Below, piece by piece: positions 40,982 to 52,981 of a stretch of DNA of 64,000 nt; position 1 is the stretch's first letter, and the number at the start of each line of letters is the position of its first letter. Source of the stretch: Ichthyophis bannanicus (Eukaryota > Chordata > Amphibia > Gymnophiona > Ichthyophiidae). Below the pieces are notes generated by a model, which saw only the letters and a program-made list of their open reading frames with translations, had not been told where the DNA came from and searched no databases. A program made the position numbers and the translations under genes. The stretch covers positions 584,681,574 to 584,745,573 of the forward strand of contig CM066036.1 in assembly GCA_033557465.1 (NCBI GenBank), written 5' to 3'.

Positions 40982-42668
40982 TCACCCTCTCAGCAGCCAC
41001 GCTGTCAACAAGAGGGACCCATGCAGAAGAGAGCTCCCCTCCTGAGAGATGTCCCGGGGCGGTCCCCAAGCAGTGTCAGGGGGGAAGGCGTACATGAGGC
41101 CTTCGATGAAGAAACAGAAACGCGTCCGATGCCACCCTGAAGGGGTGGGCGTGCCAGGAGCAGAAGCGGGGCAACTGAAAGTTGTCCGGACTGGCAAAGG
41201 GGTCCATCACGGGTTCCTCCTAGAGCCAGAAAAGCTGACTGGCTACCCTGGGATCCAGCTGCCACTCATGCAGCTGGAGAACCCTGCTGAGTCTCTCAGC
41301 CAGCAGGTTGTCCTGGCCTGGCAGGTACACTGCCCGGATACCCTGTTGGATTGCGTACGAACAGAAACCCAGTGCCTCCTGACAAAGGGCACAGGACCAT
41401 GTGTCCTCCTGTTTGTTCAGAAAGAACATCGCCACCTGGTTGCCCGTCTGGATCATGACCGGTTGGTGACGCAGATGGTGACAGTAAACCCTGAGGGCGA
41501 AGTGAATGGCTTGGAGCTCCAGGAGGTTGCTCTGTTGGGCGTTCTCATACAGAGACCAGTTGTCCTGAGTGGGGAGATCTCTGCAGTGGGCTCCCCAGCC
41601 AAGCAGAGAGGCGTCCGTGGTGAGGACCCTCGAGTGGCTTGGGGCCTAGAAGGGCATGACCACTTCTAGGTGCTGAGTGACTACCACCAGACCAGGGAGT
41701 CCGCCAACTGGCAAATTACCAAAACTTTGTCTTGGAGGTTGCCTGTGGCCTGAGACCACTGGCCCCAGAGACACCACTGTGCCATCCTCATGTGGAGGCG
41801 AACATCTGGGGTGACGTGGACTGTGGATGCCATGTGCCCGAGGAGGCAAAGAAGATGCAGAGCAGGCAACGAGGAAAGGTGCTATATGTCCCGAGCTAGA
41901 GATCTGAGATGATCGGCACGGTGCTTGGGTAAGAAGGCCTTTGACTGGAGGGTGTCAATCTTTCCCACTTCAACAGGAACGGTGTCGGGAGGAGATGAGA
42001 GTTGGAGTAGTTTATGACGAAGCCCAAGTATTGCAGAACCTGGATGGTGAGTGCAGTGGCCTGCTGCACCTCGGAGGCTATTCCTCCCTTTATGAGCCAG
42101 TTGTACAGGTAGGGAAACACGAAGACCCCATGGAATTTGAGGAAGGCGGCCACGACCGCCAGGCATTTCGTGAAGACCCTTGGGGCAGAGGCTAGGCTGA
42201 AGGGGAGCACCCTATATTGAAAGTGCAACCTACAATGAATCGCAGGTACTGCCTGTTGTTGGGGTGGATAAGGATGTGGGAATAAGCATCCTTGAGGTCT
42301 AAGGAGAATAGCCAGTCTCCCTGTTGGAGGTATTGCAGCAATGTTTCAAGGGAGAGCATCTTGAACTTCTCCCTCACCAGGAATTTGTTGAGGTTGCACA
42401 GGTTGAGGATGGTCCTTATGCCCCCTGTCCTCTTTGGCAAGAGGAAGTGTCTGGAGTAGAACCCTTTGCCCTTGAGGTGGTGGGGCACCGGTTCCAGCGC
42501 TTTGTCCTCGAGAAGACCTGCCAACTCCTTCAAAAGAAGGTCCCGGTGGAGGGGAGAACTGAGAGGCTCTCCCAGGAAATAAGGGTAAGGTGTCTGAGTC
42601 AGATGGAGGAGGTAACCCTCCCTGAATACCCTTAGTGCCCAGGAGTTCGTGGGGATGGTCAGCCACAC
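40982..42668 (-). pseudogene. DIRS pol remnant (RT, RNase H, methyltransferase), DA5
   Basis: RT blocks are well readable at 42192-42668: FYSRHFLLPKRTGGIRTILN and FSLDLKDAYSHILIHPNN. At 41896-42228 the catalytic box reads FPYLYNWLI instead of YLDDWLI, so both catalytic Asp residues are lost. The thumb block LLGHMASTVHVTPD is at 41681-41869. RNase H (QTGNQVAMFFLNKQ, Asp to Gly) is at 41220-41456. The methyltransferase part is poorly preserved near 41000-41200. Confidence 0.78.
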
Positions 42669-42894
42669 CTGGGCATAGAGGGCCAGACGTCACCCTGTGG
42701 GCTGCTGATCTCCTTGGGGTAGAGAGCCTATGCTCAAGGAGTTAAAACCTCTCCCCTGGCTGGGGCGGGTCTAGTGCCTAGGGTTTGGAGCCTTCTGCTT
42801 ATGCGGGCCATGCCCATGTCCACTGGCCTGCTGACTTTGTTGGGGTGCCAGGGAGGCCTGATAGGGTGGGTAGTTTCCATTTAAGCAGCCCCCT

Positions 42895-44647
42895 TTATTG
42901 GGTAAAAGGGCTTTTTCCGAAGCCCTTCCATTGGGGAGAGGCAGTGGTCTTCTTAGAGAGCCTGGTCCTTGTCATGAACTTGATCTCCAGATCAACAGCC
43001 TTATCGGTCATGGGTTTGCCAAAGAGGTTCTCTCCCTGGCATGGGACCAATTTGTCCTGAACCCACTGCTCGAGGTCGGACGACTGAAGACAAGATACCC
43101 GGGCCACCAACTCAAACCCGTCATCAGCCGCTTGAGACATAAATTTGGAGCACTCACGGATAGCCTTGACCAGACTCTTGAACCACTGCAAAGGTTCCTC
43201 AGAGAGACCAGCAGAGAATCTGGTGAGTTCCTTCGCCAGGTCTCTCAGGTACATGCCCATGTACAACTGGTAGGCCTGGATGCGGTCGATGAGCATTGAG
43301 CCCTGGTAGCACTTCCTGCCGAGGACATCCAAGGTGCAGGCCTCCCTTCTGGGGGACACTGAGGGGAGTGCGTCATCTGGAATTTCAGCTGATGCATGGC
43401 CAACTGCACCACCATGGAGTTGTGCGGCAGTTGTGACTTCTGGAAACCCAGGCTCCAACGAACCCAATACATTGAGTTAAGCTGTCTGCTCACTACCAGC
43501 ACCGATGCTGGTATCTCCCACATGCGGAGCATGAGCCGTTCCAGGATGGGAGGAATGGGCACCGTGAGCGATTCCCAAGGAGAGGCCTCATACTGGAGGA
43601 TCTCTAACTCATCCGCCCGAGGGTCCTCCACCGACTCATCAGGAATGCCAGGGCCTTATATATGTCCTTGACAAAGTCCAGGAAGGCCATGACCTCGGGC
43701 GGGGACCGCCTCTGAGTTTCCAAGACCGGGGTGTTGGAGGGATGTCGCGGTAACGATGGGTATCGGGGGACTCCTCATCCTCCGTCTCCCACTTGGAGTA
43801 ATCCTTGGAGGACTAGTAGGGGGGCTACTCCGTGGGCCTTGAGGGTCCGGATGCCCCACGGCAGATACCCGGCAAACTCGACGGGGATGACCGAGGTCCC
43901 ATCGAGTGGAACTCACAGCGCGACATCGGCCAAGGATCGACTTGAAGCCGAAGGATCTCGAGGATCACCTAGGCCTCCGGGGATGTCTTGGACGTCAAGT
44001 TCCCAGAGATCGGGGCAAATGAACCGGTTGTGCCAGACAACAGTGCCCGCTGCTGGTCCATGAAGACAAACTGCGCTCCAGGGTCACCATACTGAACTCC
44101 AAACCAGAAGGCGATACAGCCTTTGGCGCAGGCACCAAGGGACTCAGGCCCACCGCCGGCTCCCCTGAAGGGGAATCCTCGACGAGGATAATGTCTGGGG
44201 ACCGAGGACAGTGCGCGGCCGGGTCCTTCCGGGGGACCTTCGCAGATCGCTCCTTCTCCGACACCTCGGACGAGCGTCTCGGACTGCAAGAACAGGTTAG
44301 GGGAGCAGGCCGGTCGGAACCATCCAAGGACACCGCCTTCAAGGGTTTCTACTTCTTCCTGGGTTCCCTCGAGGGAGACCCCCTTTTTGAGGACCCACAA
44401 TGATGTTCGGGCTCGAAGAGTTCCTCCCGAGATGTCGGGGCCTTAGACGAGGCCCTGTCTTTCAGAGACATCGGGGACTCAGGGAAAAACCTATCGTGCT
44501 AAGGACCTTGCTGGACATCCTTCTGCAGAGACCACAGGCCGCTGGGTCTTGGACCGGCCCGAGGCAGCAAAGACAGCAGTTGTGTGTGTTGGTCAAAGAC
44601 ATAATTTTAGAGCACCAATCACACTTCTTAAAACCACTGGTAGCCAT
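42895..44647 (-). pseudogene. DIRS gag (DA5)
   Basis: The start at 44647 gives MATSGFKKCDWCSK. The Cys/His module is preserved (CDWC, THNCCLCCLG, CGLC). The low-complexity middle is broken by frameshifts. The C-terminal part (42895-43467 and 43245-43631) has LYMGMYLRDLAKEL, QGENLFGKPMTDKAVDLEI and a basic tail. At the 5' side the upstream sequence joins family B gag. Confidence 0.78.
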
Positions 44648-44796
44648 GGGGGAAAAAGGTAACCCTGCAAGATCGAAGACCCTTCGGGCTGCCAGCAGGA
44701 GAAAAAAGGCGTGAAGGCACCAGAAAAAGAAAAAACTACAAAAAAGAATAGACCAAACTCGACGCCAAGGTCGGAAGGCGGGAAGAGTACTGTTAG

Positions 44797-45764
44797 CTTC
44801 CAGGGTTCTACATTCACGTCCTGGAGGATTAGAAGCATGTCTTTTGGCACTTCTAATCGTTCTCATTGCAGACTCAACCACAATAGAGTGGTGAGGAAGT
44901 TGAGTTTTATGGAAACCAGGACAAGGAGGGACACGATACATGGTGTCCAACCTGCGAGAATGAGGAGAGGTAGTCAGGGGTGCTTCCCACATCCTCAACA
45001 TGAGATCATACAGAATACCCGTACTGACCGGGATCGGTATCGGGAATCACCGGTACCGGGGTATCGGTACCGGAGGGCTTCAGAGGACAAAGTACCAGCA
45101 TAGCGGACACCGATGCTGATGTCAATGCCACCGGTACCAGGATCGGTACTGATGGCGATGGTAGTGCCGGTACCAGCGGAGTAGTCTGTTGAGATACCAC
45201 GGGGGTTGATGCCACAAGGAAAGCCGCCAGACTGCATTCCATGGACAGAATTCTCTGATCCATCGACACCGCCAATGCCTGGAAGTCGGTACCGGTGGAA
45301 GCCACCGGTACCCCAGAGCATGGCACCAAGAGATCTGTCGAGGCCAAGCCATCGAGATCATCTTGGAACCCCGATGATGATGCTTTAGAGGCCGAAGCCT
45401 CCCACTGGGGTAATTTTGCCGATGCAGGATCCTCGAGGGCAAGGCCAGAGGCATCTCGATGCTTAGAAGGAGATCTACCCTTCAAGGACAGGCTGGATTT
45501 ATGTTTAGTTACCTGAGATCCATGTAAGGAAGAAGAAGCCCTGGAAGACGTCGATGCCACCGAAGCCGCATCAGAGGGAAACAGGGTACTGAGCTTGGCA
45601 GCTCGGATCTGACGACGCCTCTTGGACATCATGGAACAGGACACACAATCTGTTATGGAATGGTCAGGACCTAAACATTTTAGACACCAGTCATGGGTGT
45701 CGGTGAAGGAGATAGTACCGCCACATTTTGTGCACTTCTTAAAACCTGAGGCAGGCTTTTCCAT
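44797..45764 (-). pseudogene. DIRS gag, N-terminal two thirds (DB2)
   Basis: The start at 45764 gives MEKPASGFKKCTKCGG with the Cys/His module CTKC, THDWCLKCLG, CVSC. The frame is open to about 45006; a shift leads to frame 44462-45001 with FHKTQLPHHSIVVESAMRTI and PPGRECRTLEA, after which it runs directly into the 5' region and gag start of DA5. The DNA has many GGTACC words (45062-45310). Confidence 0.8.
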
Positions 45765-46130
45765 AGTTAAGAAAAAAGGTTCTAGGCCTAAGGCCCAAAA
45801 CTGAAGCGCACCTGAGTGGAAAAAAGTTCTTTTTTTTTTTAAAGAAGAAAAGAACAAGGACCGGCAGTACCGGTACAGCGTCAAAGGCGGCAGACGCGAC
45901 AGAAAAGAAAGAAAAAATAAGGAAATTCTTCTGCGGTGACAGGAACACGACCTACTGGCTCCGCGGAAAAAGAACAACTGAGGAGAGACAGCTGGGAAAG
46001 GTGGGAAGGCAGCACTCAGGCGCTGTGGGATGCTCCCAAAAGCTTTCTGAATGGACGCTGGGGAGCGCTCCCGCGCAGGCTCCGTCGGTACCAACGTACC
46101 CATATGTGAAGACTCCTTGTTCCTGGAGAT
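44797..46130 (-). mobile_element. DIRS fragment DB2 (family B), 5' part only
   Basis: It holds the gag N-terminal two thirds and the right terminal repeat, which ends GTTCCTGGAGAT at 46130 and has a core changed to GTCGGTACCAAC. Its left border at about 44797 abuts DA5 with no left end of its own. Confidence 0.82.
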
Positions 46131-48410
46131 TACTGGGTTTCGTGGACCTTTGATCTGACCTAATATGAGAGTTCTTACATTCTTATTCAATATAATGTGT
46201 GATAAGGAAGCTTATCAGGATCCAGGAGACAGGGATAAAGAGAAGGAATTCACCCTTATCAAAGGACCTATTTTACAAGATCAGAGACACAGAACTCCAT
46301 TTACACCTATAAAGCAGGTAATTCCTAGCTGCAATAGGTTGCAGAATGCCCCTAGTGGAGAAAAGGAGAGGGAATGCAGGCCCAGGGTAAGGAACCCTTT
46401 CGTCACTGAATGCCCCAATCACTCAGCTGCCCCGAGGCAGTTTGATCTCCAAAACCTGAGAGGAGAAGGGGTGGGGCTGGAGCCTGAGAGGTTTAAGTCT
46501 AGGTCAGATTATCCAGAGAGAGAGAGAGAGGAGTAGGAATGCTTACTGGAAGAGGAATGGAGCTGGAAAAGTAAGAACAGCAGGAACAAGGAACACAAGT
46601 TGGAGGACAGGACGAGGAAGCTCAGGTGAATGGTGGCCAGAGCATGAGCGAGGAGAAGTTGGTACAAGCTTTGACCCAGGTAGGAGCATTGGAAGCTTGT
46701 CTAATTTGGAGCACTACAGAGTTGCAAGAGACAGCTTTGGCCCTAAGGGAAGGCAGTCAGCTAAGCCCTCTGAGCCAGAAACAAAGGTAGAGCCAATGCA
46801 ACTGGGTGAACAAGACCTGGCTGTAGAAGAAGAAGACTCATACACGGATTGCTCTTTATGCCAATCTTCAAATACAGAGGGTTTGGGAAGGGAGTCAACC
46901 GTAAGGAAAATCTCCAGATTCTGGTAACCCTGAGAGCCTGTAGATAACTTGTGAAAGTCCTGTATTAAAGGAGAAATACCTTTGCCTTTGATTTTGGTTT
47001 CACTACTCCTAAAAATCTTGCATAGAGAATTGTTTGCCTATGAAGAGTTTAACTTCTTGTTGAAAGTTTTCCTCTGCTTAAGGAGACAAACAGCCGGGAA
47101 GTGTTCTGGACTGAGAGAAAAGAAACCTGTTCTAGGAAAAGCTGTTTCTGTTTGTTTTAAAACAGCACTGCTAGCCATGTCTGGTAGCATTAGCTGTTGA
47201 AAGGACTTTTCTTTATGCTGAAGAAACGTTATGAGCTGTTTTGTTTTGAGTTCAGTTATATCCTGATGTATTTTTGAAAGAATCCTGGAGAAATAATCCA
47301 AAGTTGTTTATTTGTGAGCTTAGCGTTTTTCCCATAAATAAATTTCTGTCAAAAGCCTTACCACTCAAAGCCAACTACAAATGTGTTTTTTTTTTATCTG
47401 AAGCCAAGTACCTTCTGACTGGACTACATTTCCCATGAGGCATTACAAGGCAGCCAGTCAGGTAAAGGCTAAATGGTGAATCTCTCCTATGACAAGCACG
47501 CCCCTTCATACTGTCTGTAAGGGGCTAAGGGCGTGACAAATGGCTGTGGTTCCTTAATATGATGGCAAAACTTTTCGAGGCTTAGAGCCTATCATATCTG
47601 TTTCCAACTCTCTGCTATGAAAAAGCGTACGACCCACTTTATAGAAGAGCAATTAAAAGAGTTTCTCCCACTAAACAACGTACAATTTATTCACATTACC
47701 AAAGAAAATTAAACAACCTAGCAATAAATGAGTTATAATGGGCTCTGGCAGGGAACGACCCATTGAAACAGAGACAGCCAATAATGATGATATTCCAATA
47801 CAAGAATCAGAAATGTAGGGTGACACACAAGTTTATTAATTAAAAGTACTTATATTCTACTAACTTTAATCAATAGTTAAGATGGGGAACAGTAAAACAC
47901 ATCAAAAATAAGCAGAACGTTTTTATTAATATTAACATTTTTAGGTAACTGGAAAGAAGTATATAATATAAAGTAATGTAAAGTAAGGATAGAATGGTAA
48001 TTAGGTAAATGTTGGGCTGATGGATACAGCCGGATGTATGTTATGCCATTGTTTTGTAAAGGAGAAAAAAAATGTTGTGATACTTTGCAATGTACTAAAT
48101 AAAAATCAAAATATATATATATAAAAGCAGAACATTAAAAAAATACATGTAATAAAAACAAAATTGTTAAATTATCTAACAGATAATTCAAAGGTTACCA
48201 AATGACTGCTCCAACAAACAAGTTTTCAGATGTTTGAGAAATGGCATATCCCCTCACCCCTAAGTACCTCAGACAATGAGTTCCATAACACAGGGAGGCT
48301 ACTGTAAAAATAGACTTTCTGGTTCTAGATAAACAAGTTTCCTGAAGAGAAGGAAATTTTAACAAATTGCGTCTCTGTGATTGTAAGAGACAACTAGGCT
48401 AATCAAGAAA
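46131..48410. other. Intron stretch with weak gypsy, L1 and L2 remnants
   Basis: No gene is supported. A plus-strand frame of 76 codons at 46697-46927 holds EPETKVEPMQLG, like the end of a gypsy gag before its zinc knuckle. Sequence to about 47430 could be LTR-like but is unproven. At about 48040-48125 a poly(A)-like end with AATAAAAATC resembles an L1 3' end. At about 48190-48340 the minus strand recalls the C-terminus of an L2-group ORF (PFLKHLKTCLL compared with the FKKELKTYLF block at 53040-53140), with stops. Confidence 0.35.
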
Positions 48411-48778
48411 GCATAGTTACTCATCTGTAACAGATGATCTCCAGGAACAGCAGGAATTCAGTCTTCACATATGGGTAATGTTGGCACCGAAGGAGACCAC
48501 GCGGAAACGCTGCACAGCATCCTATAGGAAAGCATTTCGGAGCATCCCACTGTGCCTGCGCTGCTGCTTTCCAACTTTTCCAACTCTCCCTCCTCAGTTG
48601 GGTTTGTAGCTGAGATAAAAGGAGAGAAGAAGAGAGAAAGAGAGAGGGAAATACAACTCCTAGGGGAGGAGGGTGGGTTGTGAAGACTCAATTCCTGCTA
48701 TTCCCGGAGATAACCTGTTACAGGTGAGTAACTACGCTATCTGCAGGAACAAGCAGGAATGTAGTCTTCACATATGGG
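48411..48778. repeat. DB3 left terminal repeat plus internal complementary region
   Basis: The left repeat starts at 48411; the internal region at 48682-48778 joins the complement of the left end to CTATCTGCAGGAACAAGC, the complement of the right end. Confidence 0.82.
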
Positions 48779-48902
48779 ACTCCCTAGCTTGGAGATGCCA
48801 GGGTGATGACACCAGAGAGCAGTGAAACACAGGCTGAAGTGGATCATGTATACTCCCAAGGATCTCTGGTATCGAAACCCGGGACGGGGGGTAGGAGTTG
48901 TT

Positions 48903-50260
48903 CTAAGTCTGAAAGAGATGCTGAAGAACAGCCTGGCCAAATGAGGCATCCTGACAGGAGTCCTTATCCAAGCAATAATGGGCCGCAAAGATGTGGACAG
49001 AGGAACAGGTTGCTGCTTTGCAAATTTCATCAATCACCACCGAACGTAGGTTGGCCATGGAGGCAGCCATTGCTTGCACATTGTGTGCTGTGACATGACC
49101 TTCAAGAGAAAGTCCTTTACTCTCATAGGTAAAATATATACAGTCTGCAATCCACTTGGAAAGTGTTCTCTTGGAAAGTGGTAGACCCAGGTGACTGGAA
49201 TGAAATGCAACAAAAAGCTGTGAAGCTTTCCTGTGCTGCCTAGTTCCCTGAAGATAAAAGGCCAAAGCATGCTTGCAATCCAGAGTATGTAGATTCCTTT
49301 CTGCACTAGAGGCAATGAGGCCTAGGGAAGAAAAAAGGAAGGCAAACTGACTGGTTCAAATGAAAATGCGAAACCACCTTTGGCATAAAGTGAGGACGAG
49401 TCCTAAGGACTACCTTATCATGGTGGAACCGTGTATAAGGAGGGTCAGCCACTAAAGCTTGGAGCTCACTGATGCGTCTTGCAGAAGTGAGGGCAATTAG
49501 GAAGATGACTTTCCAAGAAAGAAACTTCAAAGATGTAGTGGCTAGGGGTTCGAAGGGAGGCTTCATCAGCTGTCCAAGGACAAGACTGAAATCTCATGCC
49601 ACAGGCGTGAGGCTTAGTTAAAAGTAGACCCCTCATAAAGCGTGCTACAAGCGGCTGAGGCGAAACAGGTTGTCCATCAAAGAGCATGTGGAAAACCGCA
49701 ATGGTACTGAGATGGACTCTTACCGAATTAGTTTTAAGTCCAGAGGAAGAAAGGTGAAGGAGATACTCAAGTAACACCTCCACTGGAATGGAAAAAGGAT
49801 TAAGTTCCCTCTTTGAACGCCATATTGAAAACCTTCTCCATTTAAAAGCATAAGGTTGTCCATTTAGGGGCTTGAAGGAAGCTGCAATAACACTCAAATG
49901 GACCCTTACTGAGTTAGTCTTAAGTCCTGCATTGGATAAATGAAGGAGATACTCAAGCAATGATTCCAGAGGTATCGCAAGGGGGTTAAGACCCTTCTGC
50001 GAACACCATATGGTAAACCTTTTCCACTTGAAAGCATAAGAGCGTCTTGTGGAAGGCTTCCTGGAAGCATATAGGATATCCTTTACTTGCTGAGAAAGGT
50101 TAAGATCATGGAGATCTAGGCCTTCAGCAACCAAGCCCTGAGATGCAGAGACTGGGGATTGGGATGCCATAACATTCCGTCCTCCTGAGACAGGAGATCT
50201 GGGGCAGACCCTAACTCCAGAGAGGGAGCTTGAGAGAGATGTAGAAGCAGAGGGTACCAT
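48903..50260 (-). pseudogene. DIRS tyrosine recombinase with duplicated core-binding domain (DB3)
   Basis: The frame 49466-50260 contains two consecutive 62-residue core-binding units, each starting SYAFKWKRF or PYAFKWRRF and containing LLEYLLHLS and GLKTNSVRVHLS. They lie at 49853-50038 and 49667-49852. The units are clearly different in sequence, so it is not a recent simple duplication. A frameshift follows near 49600; the first catalytic Arg (TSARRISEL) is in frame 49306-49566, and the C-terminal part is in 48903-49265 with the Tyr (FAAHYCLDKD). The HxxR box reads AHNVQA, losing the Arg. Confidence 0.8.
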
Positions 50261-52319
50261 GCCGTGGCCAATGTAGAGCTATGAGAATCATACGGCCTCT
50301 GTCTCTCTGAAGCTTGAACAGGGTTTTGGGAATTAGGGGAATGGGTGGAAAGGCATAAAGGAAGTCTTGACCCCAGTGAAGGAGGAAAGCATCCCTGGCC
50401 TGAGAGCCCTGAGCCGGAATTCTGGAACAGAACCGGGGAAGTTTGGCATTCAAAGGACTTGCAAAGAGGTCTATGTCCGGGGTTCCCCAAATTTGAAAAG
50501 TCTTGGCCACCTGGTCTGCATGTAGAGACCATTCGTGTAGAAGCAGAACTCAACTGAGTCTGTCTGCCCAAGAGTTTTGGATACCTGAAAGATATACTGC
50601 CAGGAGATGAATCTGATGCTCTCTGGTGAGGGCCCATAGTCGCAAAGCTTTGTTGCAAAGCGACAGAGAGCCTGTTCCTCCCTGCTTGTTCACGTAGAAC
50701 ATGGCTACTTGATTGTCCGTATGAATGAGGACTGTCTTGTACCTGAGCAGGGTGTGGAACACTCGAAGAGCAAGGAAGATTGCTCTGAGCTCTAAGAGAT
50801 TGATGTGTAGATGAGTCTCCTGCGGAGTCCAAGTGCCTTGGGTGGAGAGGTCTTGCAGATGAGCTCCCCAACCTATTGGTGAAGCATCTGTTGTGAGAGT
50901 TGCCTGGGGTAAAGGTTCTTGAAATTGGGACCCCACCAACAGATTTTGAGTGGACTGCCACCATTGGATGGACAAAATAAGGAGATTTGTGTTTGCTATT
51001 TTGTCTGACAGGCACCCTGATGCCTGGGTCCATTGAGTGGATAAAGTCCACTGGGCTGATCTCATATGGAGGCGAGCATAAGGAACCACATCCACGGTAG
51101 ATGCCATGTGGCCTAGTAGTTGTAACATTTCTCGAGCAGTGAGATGAGGCTTTAGCACTGCTTGAGAAGCTAAATGCACCATGCGAAGGCAACGGGTCTG
51201 GGGAAGATAGGCCCTTGCTTTCCTGGTATCCAACAAAGCTCCTATGAACTCTAGAGACTGAGTGGGAGTTAGGCTGGATTTTGGGATGTTTATGACCAGA
51301 CCCAAATACTGAAAGATACGCATTGTGCAAGATAGAGAAATCCTGGCCTCTGACTCTGATGGGGCACGAATGAACCAGTCGTCTAAGTAGGGGAAGACGA
51401 ATATTCCTAGAGTGCGAAGAAATGCTGCTACCACAGCCATGCATTTCGTAAACACCCTTGGTACTGAGGCCAGGCCAAAAGGAAGCACCCTGTATTGGTA
51501 GTGCTTTCCTTGAAAAAGGAAGCGAAGGAATTTTCTGTGAGTTGAATGGATGAGAATATGAGTGTACACATCCTTGAGATCTAGAGAACAAAGCCAGTCC
51601 TGACTCTGAAGGTATGGCAGCAGAGTTCCCAGAGAAACCATCTTGAATTTCTCCTTGAACAGGAATTTGTTCAATTCTCAGAGGTCTCAAATAGGTCTGT
51701 GTCCCCCTGTTTTCTTTGGAATAAGGAAATACGGAGAGTAAAACCCTGCACCCTGTTGAGGAGTGGGTACTTCCTCTATTGCCCCTTGGGCAAGAAGCAT
51801 AGTGACCTTTTCATCTAACAGGTTGATTAGAGAGGTCTGAGAACTGAACTGTCTTACCATTGTGGGAGGGGGCATGCAAAGAAAGTGAAGCTTGTACACC
51901 TCTTTTATAATGGAGAGAGTCCAATGTTCTGCTGTTATCTGCCCCCATCTGGGGGCAAAGTGACACAACCTTCCTGGAATGGTGGAAGGCTCTGGTCCAT
52001 TGAGAGACAGGAAGGCTAGGTTCTCTAGATGGAAGTCAAAGGCCTTGTGGAGGCTGAGACTGCTGAGGCGGTTGAGGCTTAGCAGTCTTTGCTTTCCTTT
52101 GTTTAGGTGGTTGCTGACTCTTTCGGGCAGGTTGACCTGCAGAACGTCCCTGCTGGGAATAAGAGGGATAAAACCTCCTCTTCTTGGAGAAGAATGGTTT
52201 CTTGAAAGATTTCTTCCTTGCAGGATCAGCTGTGGCTTTCGATAATCTATCCAAAGTGGAGTTGTCAGCATCCAATTCATTAGCTTTCTCTTGCCAATTC
52301 TTGCCGAATAGTTTCTCAC
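50211..52319 (-). pseudogene. DIRS pol: RT, RNase H, methyltransferase (DB3)
   Basis: The RT N-part is in 51687-52319 (FYSPYFLIPKKTGGHRPI), then two stops close together at 51675-51686. After that 374 codons are open (50550-51674): CSLDLKDVYTHI, PFGLASVPRVFTK, YLDDWFIRAP, LGHMASTVDV, and RNase H with TLTTDASPIGWGAH, NLLELRAI and TDNQVAMFYVNKQGGT. The methyltransferase part (50211-50510, WGTPDIDLFASPLNAKLPRF, FLYAFPPIPLI) follows one more stop and ends at a deletion. All RT and RNase H catalytic residues remain. Confidence 0.85.
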
Positions 52320-52680
52320 CTGTACAAGGGATATTGCTCAGTTTGTCCTGCACCCAGAGCTCCAAATCGGATGCCTGGAGCCAGGCAATTCTACGTTCAC
52401 CTATGGCAATGGCAGACGTTCTGCTTATGCACTCAAAACAGTCAAAAGCTGCACGATTGACAAACTTAGAAACATCCTGGGCATGTTTGACCAGTGTGAG
52501 AAAATCCTGCCTCTTATCATCAGGAAGAAGAGGGCTCAAAACCTCTAAATCTCCTGTGACTTCCTAAAGGAACATTCCCATATATAAAATATAGGAACTG
52601 ATCCTGGCAGAAAGCATGGAAGCCTGGAAAGTACAACGTCCAAAGGAATCCAAAGTTCGACACTCACGTCCTGGCTTCTG
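52036..52680 (-). pseudogene. DIRS gag, C-terminal third (DB3)
   Basis: The frame 52036-52539 contains AWLQASDLELWVQDKLSN, CTGEKLFGKNWQEKANELDA and a basic Lys/Pro/Gln-rich tail. Upstream pieces run to the conserved PGRECRTLDSF position at about 52650-52680, where the element ends. The N-terminal Cys/His part is absent. Confidence 0.78.
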
Positions 52681-52981
52681 ATCCTTCTTTATTTATTTAT
52701 TTATTTATTACCGCCCCTTCCAGAGATCAGGGGCGGTTCACATTGAACAAAAATCAATATACTTCTGTATATTTTACATGGAACTTGTGTTAACTATGTA
52801 TACGTTTAGCTACATTGAACATGTTTTGAACATTAACTAGAATAACACTATTCAAACTATGTACAGGTCATCACAACATAATTGAGTTACCGGTATTATT
52901 TACAATAGAGATATAGCCATTTGTTTGTGTAAATCTTTGTCTGTAGGGTAAGGCAGAGTAGAGTAAGTGTCTTTCTTATGT

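Larger units (their letters stand above)
39491..44796 (-). mobile_element. DIRS retrotransposon DA5 (family A), right end lost
   Basis: The left end GCGTAGTTACTCACC at 39491 is followed by the internal complementary region, recombinase, pol and gag. At about 44796, in the 5' untranslated part, the sequence switches to the middle of a family B gag (DB2). The palindromic core is decayed to ACATCGGCACCGAT. The copy is older than DA4. Confidence 0.85.
48411..52690 (-). mobile_element. DIRS retrotransposon DB3 (family B), gag truncated
   Basis: The left end GCATAGTTACTCATCTG starts at 48411, with the core degraded to ATGTTGGCACCGA. Internal complementary region, recombinase, pol and the gag C-terminal third follow. 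The copy stops inside gag at about 52690, where an L2-group LINE begins. The recombinase has an in-frame duplication of its core-binding domain. Confidence 0.88.

Noticed and set aside
45006..46190. 394-codon frame with an N-terminal extension before gag
   Set aside because: The extension is the terminal repeat and untranslated sequence read through; MEKPASGF at 45764 matches the starts in DB1 and DB4.
46931..47430. Candidate gypsy LTR
   Set aside because: AATAAA-like words are present but I could not find matching ends, a partner LTR or a duplication.
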